This document shows, in pieces, positions 1-12,116 of a DNA stretch of 64,000 nt (within the stretch, counting starts at the first letter, position 1; each line of letters starts with the position of its first letter). The notes beneath the pieces were generated by a model. It was not told where the DNA came from. It worked only from the letters and a program-made list of their open reading frames with translations, and did not search any database. The stretch covers positions 1,531,501-1,595,500 of the forward strand of contig JAFCIZ010000001.1 of NCBI GenBank assembly GCA_017871115.1, read 5' to 3'. Position numbers and translations under genes: made by a program. This stretch comes from Cunninghamella blakesleeana (Eukaryota > Mucoromycota > Mucoromycetes > Mucorales > Cunninghamellaceae).

Positions 1-1442
1 CTAGGCTATTTTTTCCAGAACCATAACTACTCGTGTAACCAGGAGGTAAGACTTCTTCTGAACCTTCTAATTCGTCTGGTAAATTTAATAAATCTGGGTG
101 GTTGCATAGTTTTTTTAGCATAGTAATAGCCTATATATGTACATATTAGTAATTTTTATTTATTTATTTATTTTTAAAAAAAAATAGGAGTCATTGTTAT
201 TATTATTTTTACAAGTATTTAATAATTCAATATATACTAGTATATAGTTAATCACATACCTTAAGTGGCTGACTTCCTTGCCCACGAAGTAATCTTTTAA
301 TTTCAGGCGAGGTAAGAAAAACATGATAAAGTTTTTCTTGAAGTGGAGATAATTTGCAAAATACTACATGTTCATATTTTGTTGGTACTACATTACAATA
401 TATATATATGAATATATATAATATAATATTTAATATATGATCTATTTGTTATTATAATTACTTTTTTTTTATTAATTTTTATTTTAAATGGCTTACAATA
501 TTTTGTGAGAATATCATTAGTACGACGAATAGTAAATTTAGAAACAATGGCCCAAAATTCTGCAACTTTTTCATCACTAATTTTTCGAGCGGCTTCATCT
601 GCATCAGAATCTCTTCCCCGTAAGATTGGTATTTCATAATTTCTTCTAAATTCATTTGGTGTACCAAGTAACCCAGGGTTAGCAAAGTCAAGCAGGTTAT
701 AGTATTCTGTCAAATCATTCTAATAATAATAAGTAAATATATAAATATACGTACATTTATATTTGTATGGCAAATTAATGTATAGAGTATGAATTCATAT
801 GCAAAGTAATTTATGATATATTTGTAATATATTACCTGAATTGGTGTTCCTGAGAGAATGACACGACGTCGTACCTGTAACTTGTTTAATTCTTTAAAGA
901 GAATAGAATCTAAAATAATGATTATACATATATAATATTAGTAAATAATAATACACATAATATACATAATATATATATATATATATATATATAATCTTTA
1001 ATATTACCATTATTTTTTAGCCTGTGTCCTTCGTCGCATAATAATAAGCCAATAGTACAATTTTTCATATATTTGGTATAAGCACGTAATGTTTCATAGG
1101 ATATAATAAGTACTATTTAAAAAGATATATATATATATAAATATGATTTGTGAGTTTTTTTTAAAAAAAAAAAAAGATAAATAAAACAACAGTAATAATA
1201 GTAAAAGAATAGATTCGTTTTAAAAATAATTATAATAAAAATATTTATTTTACCTGGATTTACTAATTGGCCTTGAGCAGCAGCCCATTGTTTTACAGAT
1301 GTGATTTTATCTTTACTTCCAGAGTTATCAATAGTTAGTGGTCGGACTCTATTTTCACCTAACCATTTTACTTTATATAATAAAAAGAAAAAGAAAAAAG
1401 TCAATTCAAAATATTATTACCTTGATCATTGATTATTATATC

Positions 1443-1480
<38 letters not shown>

Positions 1481-2449
1481 ATACCTATTTCATTTGCCCA
1501 ATTTCTTACAAGACTTGAAGGACATGTAATAATTGCCTTGTGAATAGTTGGTTTTCCTAATTCATCGGATTGCCGTAATAGAGTCCAAACTAAAGATATG
1601 CATTGTAACTACATATTCAAATCAAATTAAATTTTTTAAAAAAGAAAGAAAGATATAATTGAAATATTAAGTTAATATACTATGCATTAATATATATATA
1701 TATATATATATACAAATATATATATTGTTTACAGTTTTTCCTAAACCCATTTCATCGGCCATAATACAACCAAAAGCATTAGGATCCACTTTTCCAGTTG
1801 TACATTGATAAAGAAACCTTACACCATCAACTTGATGAGGTCGTAAAATTTTTGCTAAAACTGGGTCAACTACAACATGACCTTTTTTATATTGTTCTTT
1901 TTTAATACCAAGTATTTCAGAAAGTGATTTACCACTAAGAATAGATTTTGGTTGTTCAGGTTCAGGTTGTTGTTGTTCTTTGTCTTTATTTTGTTCAGAT
2001 GCATCGTCTACATCAGGATCCCAAAGTACAAAAGCGTCTTCAGCTGTATGATCGTATAATTGTTTATGTTTATAACCAACTCGTCTTCTTAAACCAAGAG
2101 TTCGTCTTATTTCAAAAGAAGTGTTGTTGTTGGATTGATCTGCTAAAGGTACACGGAATTTTTTTGTAAGAACAGAAGTTGGATCATAAGTTTTAGATCT
2201 TCTAGCCATAGGCTGAAAACATTTAGAGTTATTAAAATCAGTTCCTAGTTTTATACATAATTTTTTTGATCCACTAGCTATATAAGCGTTTTCATTTTGT
2301 TGATAATTTTCATCATCAATATTGTTAATGTCGATATCGTCTACTTTATATGATACTATATTTCTCTTTCTTTTAGAAGTTCTAGGTCTATTTGCAAGTT
2401 CTTCTTGTTGCTGTTTTAAAATGAGTGATTTTGGCTTTTTAAGTTGCAT
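1..2449 (-). CDS. RAD54: RAD54-like SNF2 DNA translocase (partial, C-terminus off the left edge)
   Basis: ATP-driven double-strand-DNA translocase of homologous recombination; partner of Rad51 in the nucleus. Reconstructed minus-strand exons: 2449-1733, 1608-1485, 1370-1254, 1112-1008, 909-836, 719-497, 387-260 and 130-1 (continuing outside). All junctions are GT-AG and in phase. The basic N-terminus contains KKPKS and SKRKR and is followed by a conserved RAD54 block (LRRRVGYKH). Seen SNF2 motifs are ADEMGLGKT (Walker A, about residues 231-239), [17 protein letters not shown] (DEAH-box equivalent), [17 protein letters not shown] and [12 protein letters not shown]. The start Met is followed directly by the basic tail and nothing longer is open upstream. 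The helicase C-lobe is missing only because the window ends. Identification is firm; exon ends are inferred. One intron (1371-1484) carries a 31-nt A run on the plus strand. Confidence 0.93.
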
Positions 2450-3715
2450 TTATGATAATATATATATATTTATATAAAATTATATAATATGATAGAATTA
2501 TTTATAGATAAAAATAAAAATTAAAAATTAAAAGGAAGAAATTATAAAGGAATGAATAAATGTAAAAGAAATTAATATATTTTATTAATTTCAGTGGAGA
2601 TAAACACGAAGAAGAGGCAAAGCAAAGTGAACGAAAAAAAAAAAAAAAAAAAAATTATAAAATTCATTTTTAAAGCCCGCACAACTTTTTCACTCTTGGC
2701 TAGTCATTCTTAATTTTTTTTATTTTTAAAAAGATTAAAGAATATAACCATTGTTAATATAGATATATAACATCCATTGTTTCGATCTACCTACCAATTT
2801 CGAAAATAAACTTTCCTTTTTTAAAAAAAATACGAAAATAAAGATAAAAAAAACAAGTTATCAAGGTTTATTTTAAATTATTTCATTATTTTTAATAGAT
2901 GATCGATCAAAAAAATTGATTTATAAACTCACAATAAAAAAATTGGCTTATCAATGGAATATTATGGTATTTATTTTTTATATGATGATGATTATATTAT
3001 TTATTATGATAATAATTATATAAGAGTTTTCTTTTTTTCTTTTTTATTATTGGAATAAACTTTATTTTATTTTTTTATAATACATATATACACATATGTT
3101 TTTATATGTATGTACATATATATATATATATATAATCATTAAATTATATATAACAATTATTTTAATAATAAGTAAATGAATTATATTTATATATATATGT
3201 GTACCTATGTACGTTTATATATAACAGATGATGGTATATTATTAAATATAAAATTATAGTAGCTTTTTTTGATTAACAAGCTGAAATAAAAATAGTATTA
3301 TTATCTAATTTTGTTGGCAAAGTAAAAAATAAAAGAAATCTAATTGGTTAAAATTTTTAGCAGTGTGTAATTAATCACCGCTTATAAAAAAATAAAAAGT
3401 TAAAAATTTTTTTTCGCCTTTTGGTATCCCCTTATTTTCAATTTTGGTCTTTTCTCTTCCCGCTTTTGTGATTTTTTTTTTTTTCTTAAGATAAACCATT
3501 ATTTTTTTATATCACCTTCTTTTTTTTTCCTTTTTTCTCTTTATTTTTTTTGTATTTAATAATAATTAATTAATTTATATACTATATTTTATTTCTATAA
3601 AGAAATAATATTTTAATCCACTCTTTTTTTTTTTTTACTTTCTTTTTTATCACCTTCCCTTCGGGGATCCCCTTTTTAAATCATTTTGAAACCTGTAATC
3701 GTTAAAAGTATATTA
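2450..3715. other. Divergent intergenic region RAD54 / C2H2 factor
   Basis: About 1.27 kb of A/T-rich DNA between two divergent start codons, holding both promoters. An inverted CCAAT core (ATTGG, 3343-3347) lies about 370 nt before the plus-strand ATG. The last 300 nt before that ATG are strongly pyrimidine-rich, with T-runs interrupted by C, a pattern seen before several other ATGs here. No credible gene was seen. Confidence 0.6.
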
Positions 3716-6709
3716 ATGGAAACACATCAACCTGTTTTTTCTGACCAAGTTATGACATCATCATCTTCACTTGATCAACAACAACACTTTGTTCATTCAA
3801 ACGGAAGTACACCCAACGTTATTAATAATAATAATAATCAACCAGATGCTTTTCCTTTTTCTACTACTTCTTGTACACAAATACAGCCTAAATTAGAATT
3901 AGTTTCTCAGTTGACAACACCTGATGAAGGACAGCCTATACTTCAACAACAGCAACAGCAACAACTTTTACAAGTAACAAATGCTTTACAAGTTACCACA
4001 ATACCAACTCAGGTAAAAATGGAAACAAATCACTGCTATATTATTTCTGAACAACCTCAGCACCAGCAACAACAACAACATATAATTATGATGAAATCAG
4101 TTCACGATCAAGAAAACAGTCAACATACTGTTAATCAATTATCATCTCAATATCAAAATACTGATCAAACTACTATGACTCCGGTGCAAACTCCTGGTTT
4201 ATCTCAAGGGATCATTAGTCCTCAATCTCATGCTGATATTACTAATATGTCTTTACACTCTACTGACCAACAGTCCTGTAATATTAATCCTACGCCGCAT
4301 ATCTCCGTACCTGGTGAAGCTCCTGTTTTATCATATTCAAGTGAAATTGGTTCTATGACTATTGCACATGATCCAAACTCGTCTTCTGCTAATAATAATA
4401 TTGCTACCACTACTTTTCAGGTATTTCCTTCACTTTTTTTTTTATATATAAAATAAAAGAAAAAACATCACACATTAAAAAAAAAATAATAGCTTTTATT
4501 AACATATATCTTTTTTATTTATTTATTTATTTTATATATAAAGACCCATTCTAATCAATTAATATCAAATCAACAGGTGAATCATAATGGGAATTTTGGA
4601 AATAGTACTTTAATAGATAGTAATGGAATGATGATTTCACAAAACCAAGAAAGGGCTCAACAATTACATATGGAATCTGCATTAAATATAGCTTACGAAC
4701 AACAACAACAGCAACATCAACATCATCAACAGCAGCAGCAGCAGCAGCAGCAGCAACAACATCAACAACAACATCAACAGCAACAGCAACAACAGCAACA
4801 ACAGCAACAATCGCTGATGCATGATTCTAAACATATTATTATAGGCTCTTCCTCAAAGCCACATGATCAAAATATGAAAGATCAAACAACTTTAGTTAGC
4901 CAACCTTCATCTATTATTATTCCATCTCAACAACAAAATATAATGGATTCAGTAATGAACCAACGTGAAATAGAGCAAAGATCGGCTGAACAACGTCAAG
5001 AAGCTGTAGCGGCTGCCGCACAACAAGTAATGGCTCAACAAATGCAAGCGGTTGCTGTAGCTCAACAATTAGCTATGTTACAACAGCAAGAACAACAGCA
5101 GCAGCAACAATTGCAACAACAGCAACAGCAGCAGCAACATCAACAACAACAGCAACTTCAACAGCAACAGCAACAAGAACAATTGCAACAAGAGCATCAA
5201 CAACAGCAACAACTTCAGCTCCAACAAAGTTTAGCTCAAGTACAAAATAATATAGTATCGACAATACCTCAACAAATTATTTTGGAGCATCAACCTCAAG
5301 TTACCCCATTTCCACAGCAACAACAACAACAACAACAACAACAACAGCAATTGCAGCAGCAGCAGCAGCAGCAAATACAATTACAACAACAGCATGCACA
5401 ATTACAACAACAACAGCAGCAACAGCATCAACAACAACAAATGTTGGCTCAACAACAAATGGAATTACTTCGCAATCAACAAGCAATGGTTAGTTCTTCT
5501 ATGATAAACAATACAATAATAAAATCAGAAGATCATCTTCCAAAAACGTCTGGATACTCATCAATTAATAATGCAGCTGTGGTTATCCCTCAAATAAATG
5601 ATAATGTTGGAATATCACCTTTTATGGCACAAGTTACTTCACAACAACATATTTCTCCACCAACTACATTAACACAAAATGCACCAGATACACCTCAACC
5701 TACAACTTTTAATGAAAATAATAATAGTAATGATGGGAAACGTAATTATGCAGGAGATTTAAGGGATAATAATAATAATAATCAACAATCTACTGATGTA
5801 GCAAGAAAGAAACCTAGACGCCATACCGTATCAACTACACACCCTCCAGCTATAAATACATCTAATCACACGGTCATGATGAATGGCGCTCCTCAATCTG
5901 CATTAGCAACCTCTTTTAATCTTGATTTAAATAACAACAGCAACAATAATCAACAAAATTTTAGTGAACAAATTAAAAATAGTTTTAATGATGATCAAGG
6001 CTTATTAATTCACCGTAGAGCAAAATTAAACACAACCTCTTCCTCTCCTTCTACAAATTCAAAACCATTAAAACCAGTATTACAAATATCACTTCCACCA
6101 CCACCTACACCTGCCGAATTAGGGCTACGTGTAAATATTGATGATCAATCTACGCCTGATTTATCCAAAAAAGTAGCTGCTGTTGCTGCATCATCATCCT
6201 CTACCACCTCGAATGTATCTGCCCAAGAATTTGCTGGGATGTCAAGAGAACAGTTAATTGCTAGACTTGTAGAATTAGAAGAAGAAAAACGCACTTCACA
6301 AAGAAATAGCGTAACACCTCAACAACTAGAACAACAACAACAACAACAAATAGCTGTAACAAAACCTGAAAGTTCGCCTACTACAACTATATCAAGTAAA
6401 GATGATACTCATAATGAAGACCATGACGATGAAGATCAAGATGATGATGATGACGATGAAGAGGAAGAGGAAGAAGACGACGATCATCATCATAAAGATC
6501 ACCAGCATGATAAAAAATCGCAACAAGATCCAAATCAATCAAAACAAGCATCACCAAACACAAATAAAAAGACAATTGTTGCTACGGAACAACCTATGTC
6601 GGATCAACCTATGACTTGTGGATGGTTAAATTGTGGGAAATTGTTTGAAGGATTAAAACCACTTATTACTCATTTAAGTGATGTTCATGTTGGTAGTGGA
6701 AAGGTAATT

Positions 6710-6741
<32 letters not shown>

Positions 6742-7915
6742 CATTTATATTTATATTTCAAAAAACGAAAATATATTAACTAAACATATACACATCTTTG
6801 TTACATAGGCAACGTATCGTTGTGAATGGGAAAATTGTGCAAGAAATCAAAAACCTTTCACAAAAAGGCATAAAATGTTTAATCATTTAAGAACACATAC
6901 TGGCGAACGCCCATTTGTTTGTACTGAAGAAGGTACTTTTTTTTTTTTTTTGAAAATAATTACAAAAATAATATTAATAATAATTAATAACGAATCTACT
7001 GTGGAAAATGTAAATGAACTGGAAATTAAATATACCGTTTTACATATATAGGATGTGGAAAACGATTCTCTAGGCCTGATTCATTAACAACGTAATTTAA
7101 AACAGCTGATAAAAATAAAAATTAAATAATTTAATATATATATTTGTATTAATATATATTTTACTTTTTGTTTTATTAGGCATATCAAAACACATTCTAA
7201 TATTCGACCTTTTCTTTGTACCGTTGAAGGATGTGAAAAAGCTTATTATCATTCAAGATCTCTAAAAAAACATGAACGTACACATCAAGTCCAAATGTCA
7301 TTAATGGAACAGCCTAAACTAAATATGCAAAATCAAATGCCCCAGCCTATAATGGCCAATACCTCATTCAATGGAATGCCTGGTCATCCTATAGAATATA
7401 TACAACATTCTAATCACGGTGCTCCTCCTTCTCAAGTACATCATGTTGGTTTACCTATGCAACTTCCCACTCATTCACAACAACCACCACCTTCCATACA
7501 GCCGCCTATATCTTCATCACATGATGTTACGCAGTCTACAAATCTAACATCGCTACCTTTGAATACACAACAGCAAATAGCAATTGTACAGTCTAATCAT
7601 CCCATTCCAATACAACCACAAACTAATCCAAACTCATTTGTACAACAGCAACAATCTCATACACAACAACAGCATTTCATGAGCATGGCATCTAGTTCTA
7701 TTGGCACCTATACCCAACAACAACCAATGCAATCATCACAGCAACAACAACAGCTGGCAACGTTTGATGGTACAGGTATGAAAGTAGAACCAACCTCTTC
7801 TGCAACATCATCGGTATATCATACTCCTACAGCTCCTAACGAACAATTAATATCTCAACTATTTGATTCTGCGAATACAAATGAATTTGATTTTGTAGGA
7901 AGACCATCATCATAG
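3716..7915 (+). CDS. Gln-rich C2H2 zinc-finger transcription factor, GLI/ZIC-like fingers
   Basis: Probable DNA-binding transcription factor of about 1254 aa. Exons: 3716-4420, 4544-6703, 6809-6932, 7052-7091 and 7180-7915; all GT-AG and in phase. The first ATG with an open frame is 3716 (METHQPV). The N-terminal two thirds are low complexity: long poly-Q/H tracts (about 4700-4810, 5080-5230, 5310-5440), Asn/Ser linkers, and an acidic then His-rich stretch at 6409-6510. Four consecutive fingers follow: CGWLNC...HLSDVH, CEWENC...HLRTH, CTEEGCGKRF...HIKTH and CTVEGCEKAY...HERTH. The CxWxxC first finger and the QKPF in the second resemble GLI/ZIC/GLIS and fungal relatives. Finger 3 is split over three exons, one only 40 nt. 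The C-terminal 200 residues are Gln/Pro/Ser-rich, probably an activation region. The specific orthologue is not recognised. Confidence 0.88.
4700..5445 (+). repeat. CAA/CAG trinucleotide tracts encoding poly-Gln
   Basis: Three blocks (about 4700-4810, 5080-5230, 5310-5445) of mixed CAA/CAG codons with scattered CAT, all in frame with the transcription factor. The CAA/CAG mixture means each tract is an imperfect repeat, less prone to slippage than pure CAG. Pure runs reach about eight CAG (near 4731-4754). Confidence 0.9.
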
Positions 7916-8530
7916 ATATATCTTTATATTTTGCTATTACTATTATCTTACTCTCTACTTTTTTGTTCTCTTTTTTTACTATTATTTTTTATTGGTTTAT
8001 GAAAAAGTGAAAAAGAAAGAAGAAAAAAATGGGGAATCAAAAAAAAAAGTCATTCTTATTCTATATGTATATTTTCTTTAATTATTTATATATTATTTAC
8101 TATTACTTTATTAATTATATTACTCTATGTGCTCTTTCCTGGTTGGAAGAATACATATTTTGTTTAAAAAATGAAAAAAAAAGGCCAAAAAAAATCGACA
8201 ACAAAACAAAAAGCGATCAAAGGATGACATTAAATGAATACTATTATCTATATTTATTACTTAAAAAATGCAATAGCATTCTCCATATACATTGTGTACT
8301 TTTTATATTAATAAACTTTTTTTATGTGCTTTTTTTTTTATTTTTGCATATATTTTTTAAGCTAAGATTTAATAAGCCACTTTTTTTACTGCATTTTTTT
8401 ATAAAAATTATTAAATCATTTTTTTTTTAAAAAAAAAAGAAAAAGGTTGCTCTCTTTCGCTTTAATTTTTTTTTCAAAAAAAAAAAATACACAATATACT
8501 TTTTATACTATAACATTCTTTTATTTAACA
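7916..8530. other. Intergenic, 3' end of zinc-finger gene and SOF1 promoter
   Basis: 615 nt of A/T-rich DNA. It contains a T-run/A-run palindrome at 8419-8438. An open frame at 8029-8430 is almost only Phe/Ile/Tyr/Leu/Lys and is regarded as chance. Confidence 0.5.
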
Positions 8531-10304
8531 ATGGTAATAGAATAGGATAAAACAAAACAAATTATAAAAAAAGCCATAATGTAGGATTATATATCTTTCC
8601 TAACATTATATATATATTTACTTTCTTTTCTTATTATTATTATTGAACAATATATAGAAAGTAAAAGCTTTATCTAGAACATCTTCTGATTATGTACGAG
8701 AACGGTCCCAAGATATTCATAAAGTACAGCGCAATTTAGATCCAACCATACATCCATTTGAACAAGGGAGGGAATATATACGAGCTTTGAATTCAGTCAA
8801 ATTAGAACGTATGTTTGCTAAACCATTTGTAGGAGCACTCAGTGGACATATTGATGGGGTATATAGCATGATGACTCATCCAGAAAGGTTAACATCTATT
8901 ATTTCTGGTAGTGGGGATGGTGAAATAAGAATATGGGATTTATCAGAAAGAGAAACCACTTGGTCAACAACTAAAGGACATCAAGGAATTGTAAATGGAG
9001 TTAGTGCAGCACACCGAAAAGATCAATTTTTATCTTGTTCAACCGATAAAACAGTGAAGATTTGGCAACCATCCAATAGTGCAGCTGATAATACAGAACC
9101 TTTGGAAACATATATTGGCCAATATGCTTTTACCGGTCTTTCTCATCATCGAAGTGATCCTTTATTTGTTACTTCAGGCCATACAATTCAATTATGGGAT
9201 GAACAACGCTCAGAACCTATTCAAGATTTTGCTTGGGGTGCCGACTCTTATCAAACAGTTCGTTTTAATCAAGTAGAAACAAACATTTTTGCTAGTTGCG
9301 GCTCAGATAGAACATTGGTATTATATGATTTAAGAACCAGTAAACCTTTATCTAAATTAGTGATGACTGTAAGTTGGATTATTATTTTTTAAATATATAT
9401 ATATAGCTATGTATTTATAGATTTATTATTTATTATTTATAGTTAAAAACAAACTCTATTGCTTGGAATCCTATTGAAGCATTCACTTTTGCAGCTGTAA
9501 GTTTAATATTTTATAATATTTTATAATTTATATATATATATATATATTATATAAGCATACTTAGATATATATAAATTTATTATTTTTTATTTTTTTGATA
9601 TTGTTATAGGCAAATGAAGATCATAATACTTATATATTTGATATGCGTAACATGACATCAGCCCATAATGTACTAAAAGATCACGTATCAGCAGTGTAAG
9701 TTTTATAAAAATAAATACTCATATACAGTTGTAATAATAAATAATCATAATAATTTATTTATTTATTTATTAATATATATTATTATTTTATTATTTTATT
9801 CGCTCATTGTTTTATAGTATGGATGTTGATTATTCACCGACTGGACAAGAAATAGTGACAGGTTCCTATGATAGATCGGTACGACTCTATGATGTTAGAA
9901 AAGGACACAGTTATGATATGTATCACACCAAACGTATGCAACGAGTATTTTGTGTTCAGTTTACAAAGGACAGTAAATATGTGTTATCAGGATCGGATGA
10001 TGGTAACATCCGACTCTGGAAGGCCCATGCATCTGAAAAATTAGGTGTTAAGGATCGTCGTGAAAGAAATAAATTAGAATACTCTGCTAAATTGAAGGAA
10101 CGATTTGGTCACTTGAAAGAAATTAAACGTATCGATCGTCATCGTAATGTTCCTAAAGAAATTAAACAAGCAAGTACACGTAAAAGGGAAATGATTGATG
10201 CTCGCAAAACAAAAGAAGATCGCCGTCGTAAACACAGTGCTAAGGATAAAAAGGAAAAATATGTACCTGAAAGAGCTAAATCTATTATTGGCGTTGCAAA
10301 ATAA
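8531..10304 (+). CDS. SOF1: SOF1/DCAF13 WD40 ribosome-biogenesis factor
   Basis: WD-repeat protein of the small-subunit processome (U3 snoRNP) in the nucleolus, needed for 18S rRNA maturation. Its metazoan orthologue, DCAF13, also serves as a CUL4 substrate receptor. Exons: 8531-8533 (ATG alone), 8658-9368, 9443-9496, 9610-9695 and 9818-10304; predicted 446 aa, the usual family length. After splicing the N-terminus reads MKVKALSR, matching the MKVK start of SOF1/DCAF13. Further family blocks are NLDPTIHPFE, REYIRALN, KLERMFAKPFVGAL, repeated GH...WD blades, and the basic C-terminal Sof1 domain (RNVPKEIKQA, then a Lys/Arg-rich tail). The ATG-only coding exon is unusual but gives the exact expected N-terminus and perfect GT-AG sites. 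Identification is very firm. Confidence 0.95.
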
Positions 10305-10699
10305 TGTATTTTATTTTTTTTATTTCAATTCTAATTAATATCATCAATATATCAGTCTATTTTTTTTAATCGTCATTATCATTACTTAATTATTATTTGT
10401 ATACATTTTCGTTAGACTTCTTTTTTATAAAATATATATGTACGCATCTCTTTTTTTATACATCATTATCATTATTATTATTTTTTGTAATATAGTATTC
10501 ACAAATTCTTTTTTTATTATTTTTATATTTTTTTAGTAATATCCATTTTATCTTAAATATGAATAAAATATTTCATCATTCATTTCAAGTATATATATAA
10601 ATCAGCCCTGATTTTTATTTATTTAAAATTTTATTTTTATTTATTTTTGATTCATCATATTCAATTTATTATATATAACGTTTTATAAAATATTCAATA
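10305..10699. other. Convergent 3' intergenic region SOF1 / DCN1
   Basis: 395 nt of T-rich sequence between two stop codons, presumably both 3' UTRs and polyadenylation sites. AATAAA-like strings (10562-10568 on plus) are present. No gene was seen. Confidence 0.5.
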
Positions 10700-12116
10700 C
10701 TATATTAACGATCTTTTCCAATCCACATATTCATCGAAAAGTACTGGCCCTATAATGTTATAAATAAAATGCAATAAAAAAGACAGTTAAAAATGAATGA
10801 TCAAATTATATATTTAATATAGATATCACTTACATGCTGCTGATTCATCATAATCTGATAAATCTACAGAAACAGTTGTAATAAACTCATAAAGATTTTG
10901 CCATTGATCCCGATTAATTACACGCACAGGCATTTTTTCTTGTAAAAACTGAATAAATTGTTGCAAGATAGGGAATTGGTTTTCAAATAAAACTGACCAA
11001 AGAGCACAAGCAACATCTACATCCATACATTTTTGATCCTTATTTTTCCCATAATTAAAAGTATATCGATAAATAGATTTAAAAGTTTCTGGATCTTGTA
11101 TTGCTAATTCCATATCTTGTCGATATTTTAATAACTGATCTATGTTATCCACACTATTATAATAAATAATAACAATAATTAAAAATAGTTTGAATCGCCA
11201 TTTATGCAATAAAATACTTCCATTCATGTTATCCATTGAATAATCAAATATACGTATTATTATTTACCCTAATTCTTGCATACCACTTAACCATTCTTCT
11301 TGAGTAATATATCCTTATTTTTTTTAAAAAAAAAAAAAAAAAATAGAGAGGAAGATTTTAATGGTTTACTTAGCTTTTGAGACTTATTGGCATATATATT
11401 ATTCATACAGTATTTATAATTATTATTATTTATTTTTACCCATTGTAGCTGCATTTAATTTCCAAGCGATAACAATTGCCAATTTCTATTGCCATAATAT
11501 AAAGTTTATAAGTTTTTTTTATATTTATATTTCCTTTTTTATTGCTGACAGTATACAAATAAATATAAATTTAGATTGTTTTTATTTTTTACCTCTTCAA
11601 CTGAAATTCCCAAGTCTTGTAAAAATTGTTGTGTTCCTTCTGGAGATATAATTTTAGGGGTATCTGGATCAGAATATTGTTGAAACCACTGCAAACATAA
11701 TTGTTCATTAAACTATTTAATTATAATTTATATAAATAAATGATTAATATGAGTATACAATTACTTTTATTTAGTTATCATTGTTATTATTATTTTATTC
11801 ATATTATAAATAAATACTTTACAGACTGTTTAGCTTCATTCATATTCATATCTTGTTGCATTGGTTTTGTAATATTCGATTGATAAATATTATTATTATT
11901 AGTATTAGTATTAGTATTATTATTATTATTATTATTACTATGGTTATTATTATGATTATCGTTAGTTAAAGAATAGGTTGTGTTTGAATTTATTGTACTA
12001 CGTTTTGTACGCTTAGGAGTAGGATTTAGTGAACTTTGTTTAGATCCCATTAGATGATAATTGGTATAATAGTCAATACAGTAATTTTCAATAGATAGTG
12101 TTCGTTTCAAAGACAT
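10700..12116 (-). CDS. DCN1: DCN1-like cullin neddylation factor (DCUN1D)
   Basis: Scaffold-type E3 that stimulates NEDD8/Rub1 transfer from Ubc12 to cullins. Exons (minus): 12116-11823, 11688-11593, 11485-11440, 11313-11268, 11153-10834 and 10749-10700; all GT-AG, predicted 283 aa. The PONY/potentiating domain is clear: WFQQYSDPD, ISPEG, FLQDLGIS, AWKLNA, GYITQEEWLSGM, FKSIYRYTFNYGKN, DQKCMDVDVACALWSVLF, and the terminal DYDESAAWPVLFDEYVDW. No UBA domain is visible. The N-terminal 98 residues are instead basic (PKRTKRS) and then an Asn/Thr-rich repeat. A second in-frame Met (residue 23) begins MGSKQSS, which fits an N-myristoylation signal. The stop is TAG at 10700-10702. Confidence 0.92.

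Noticed and set aside
8029..8430. 133-codon ATG ORF after the zinc-finger gene
   Set aside because: Almost only Phe, Leu, Ile, Tyr and Lys from A/T runs, lies in the 3' UTR/promoter interval, and has no domain or motif.
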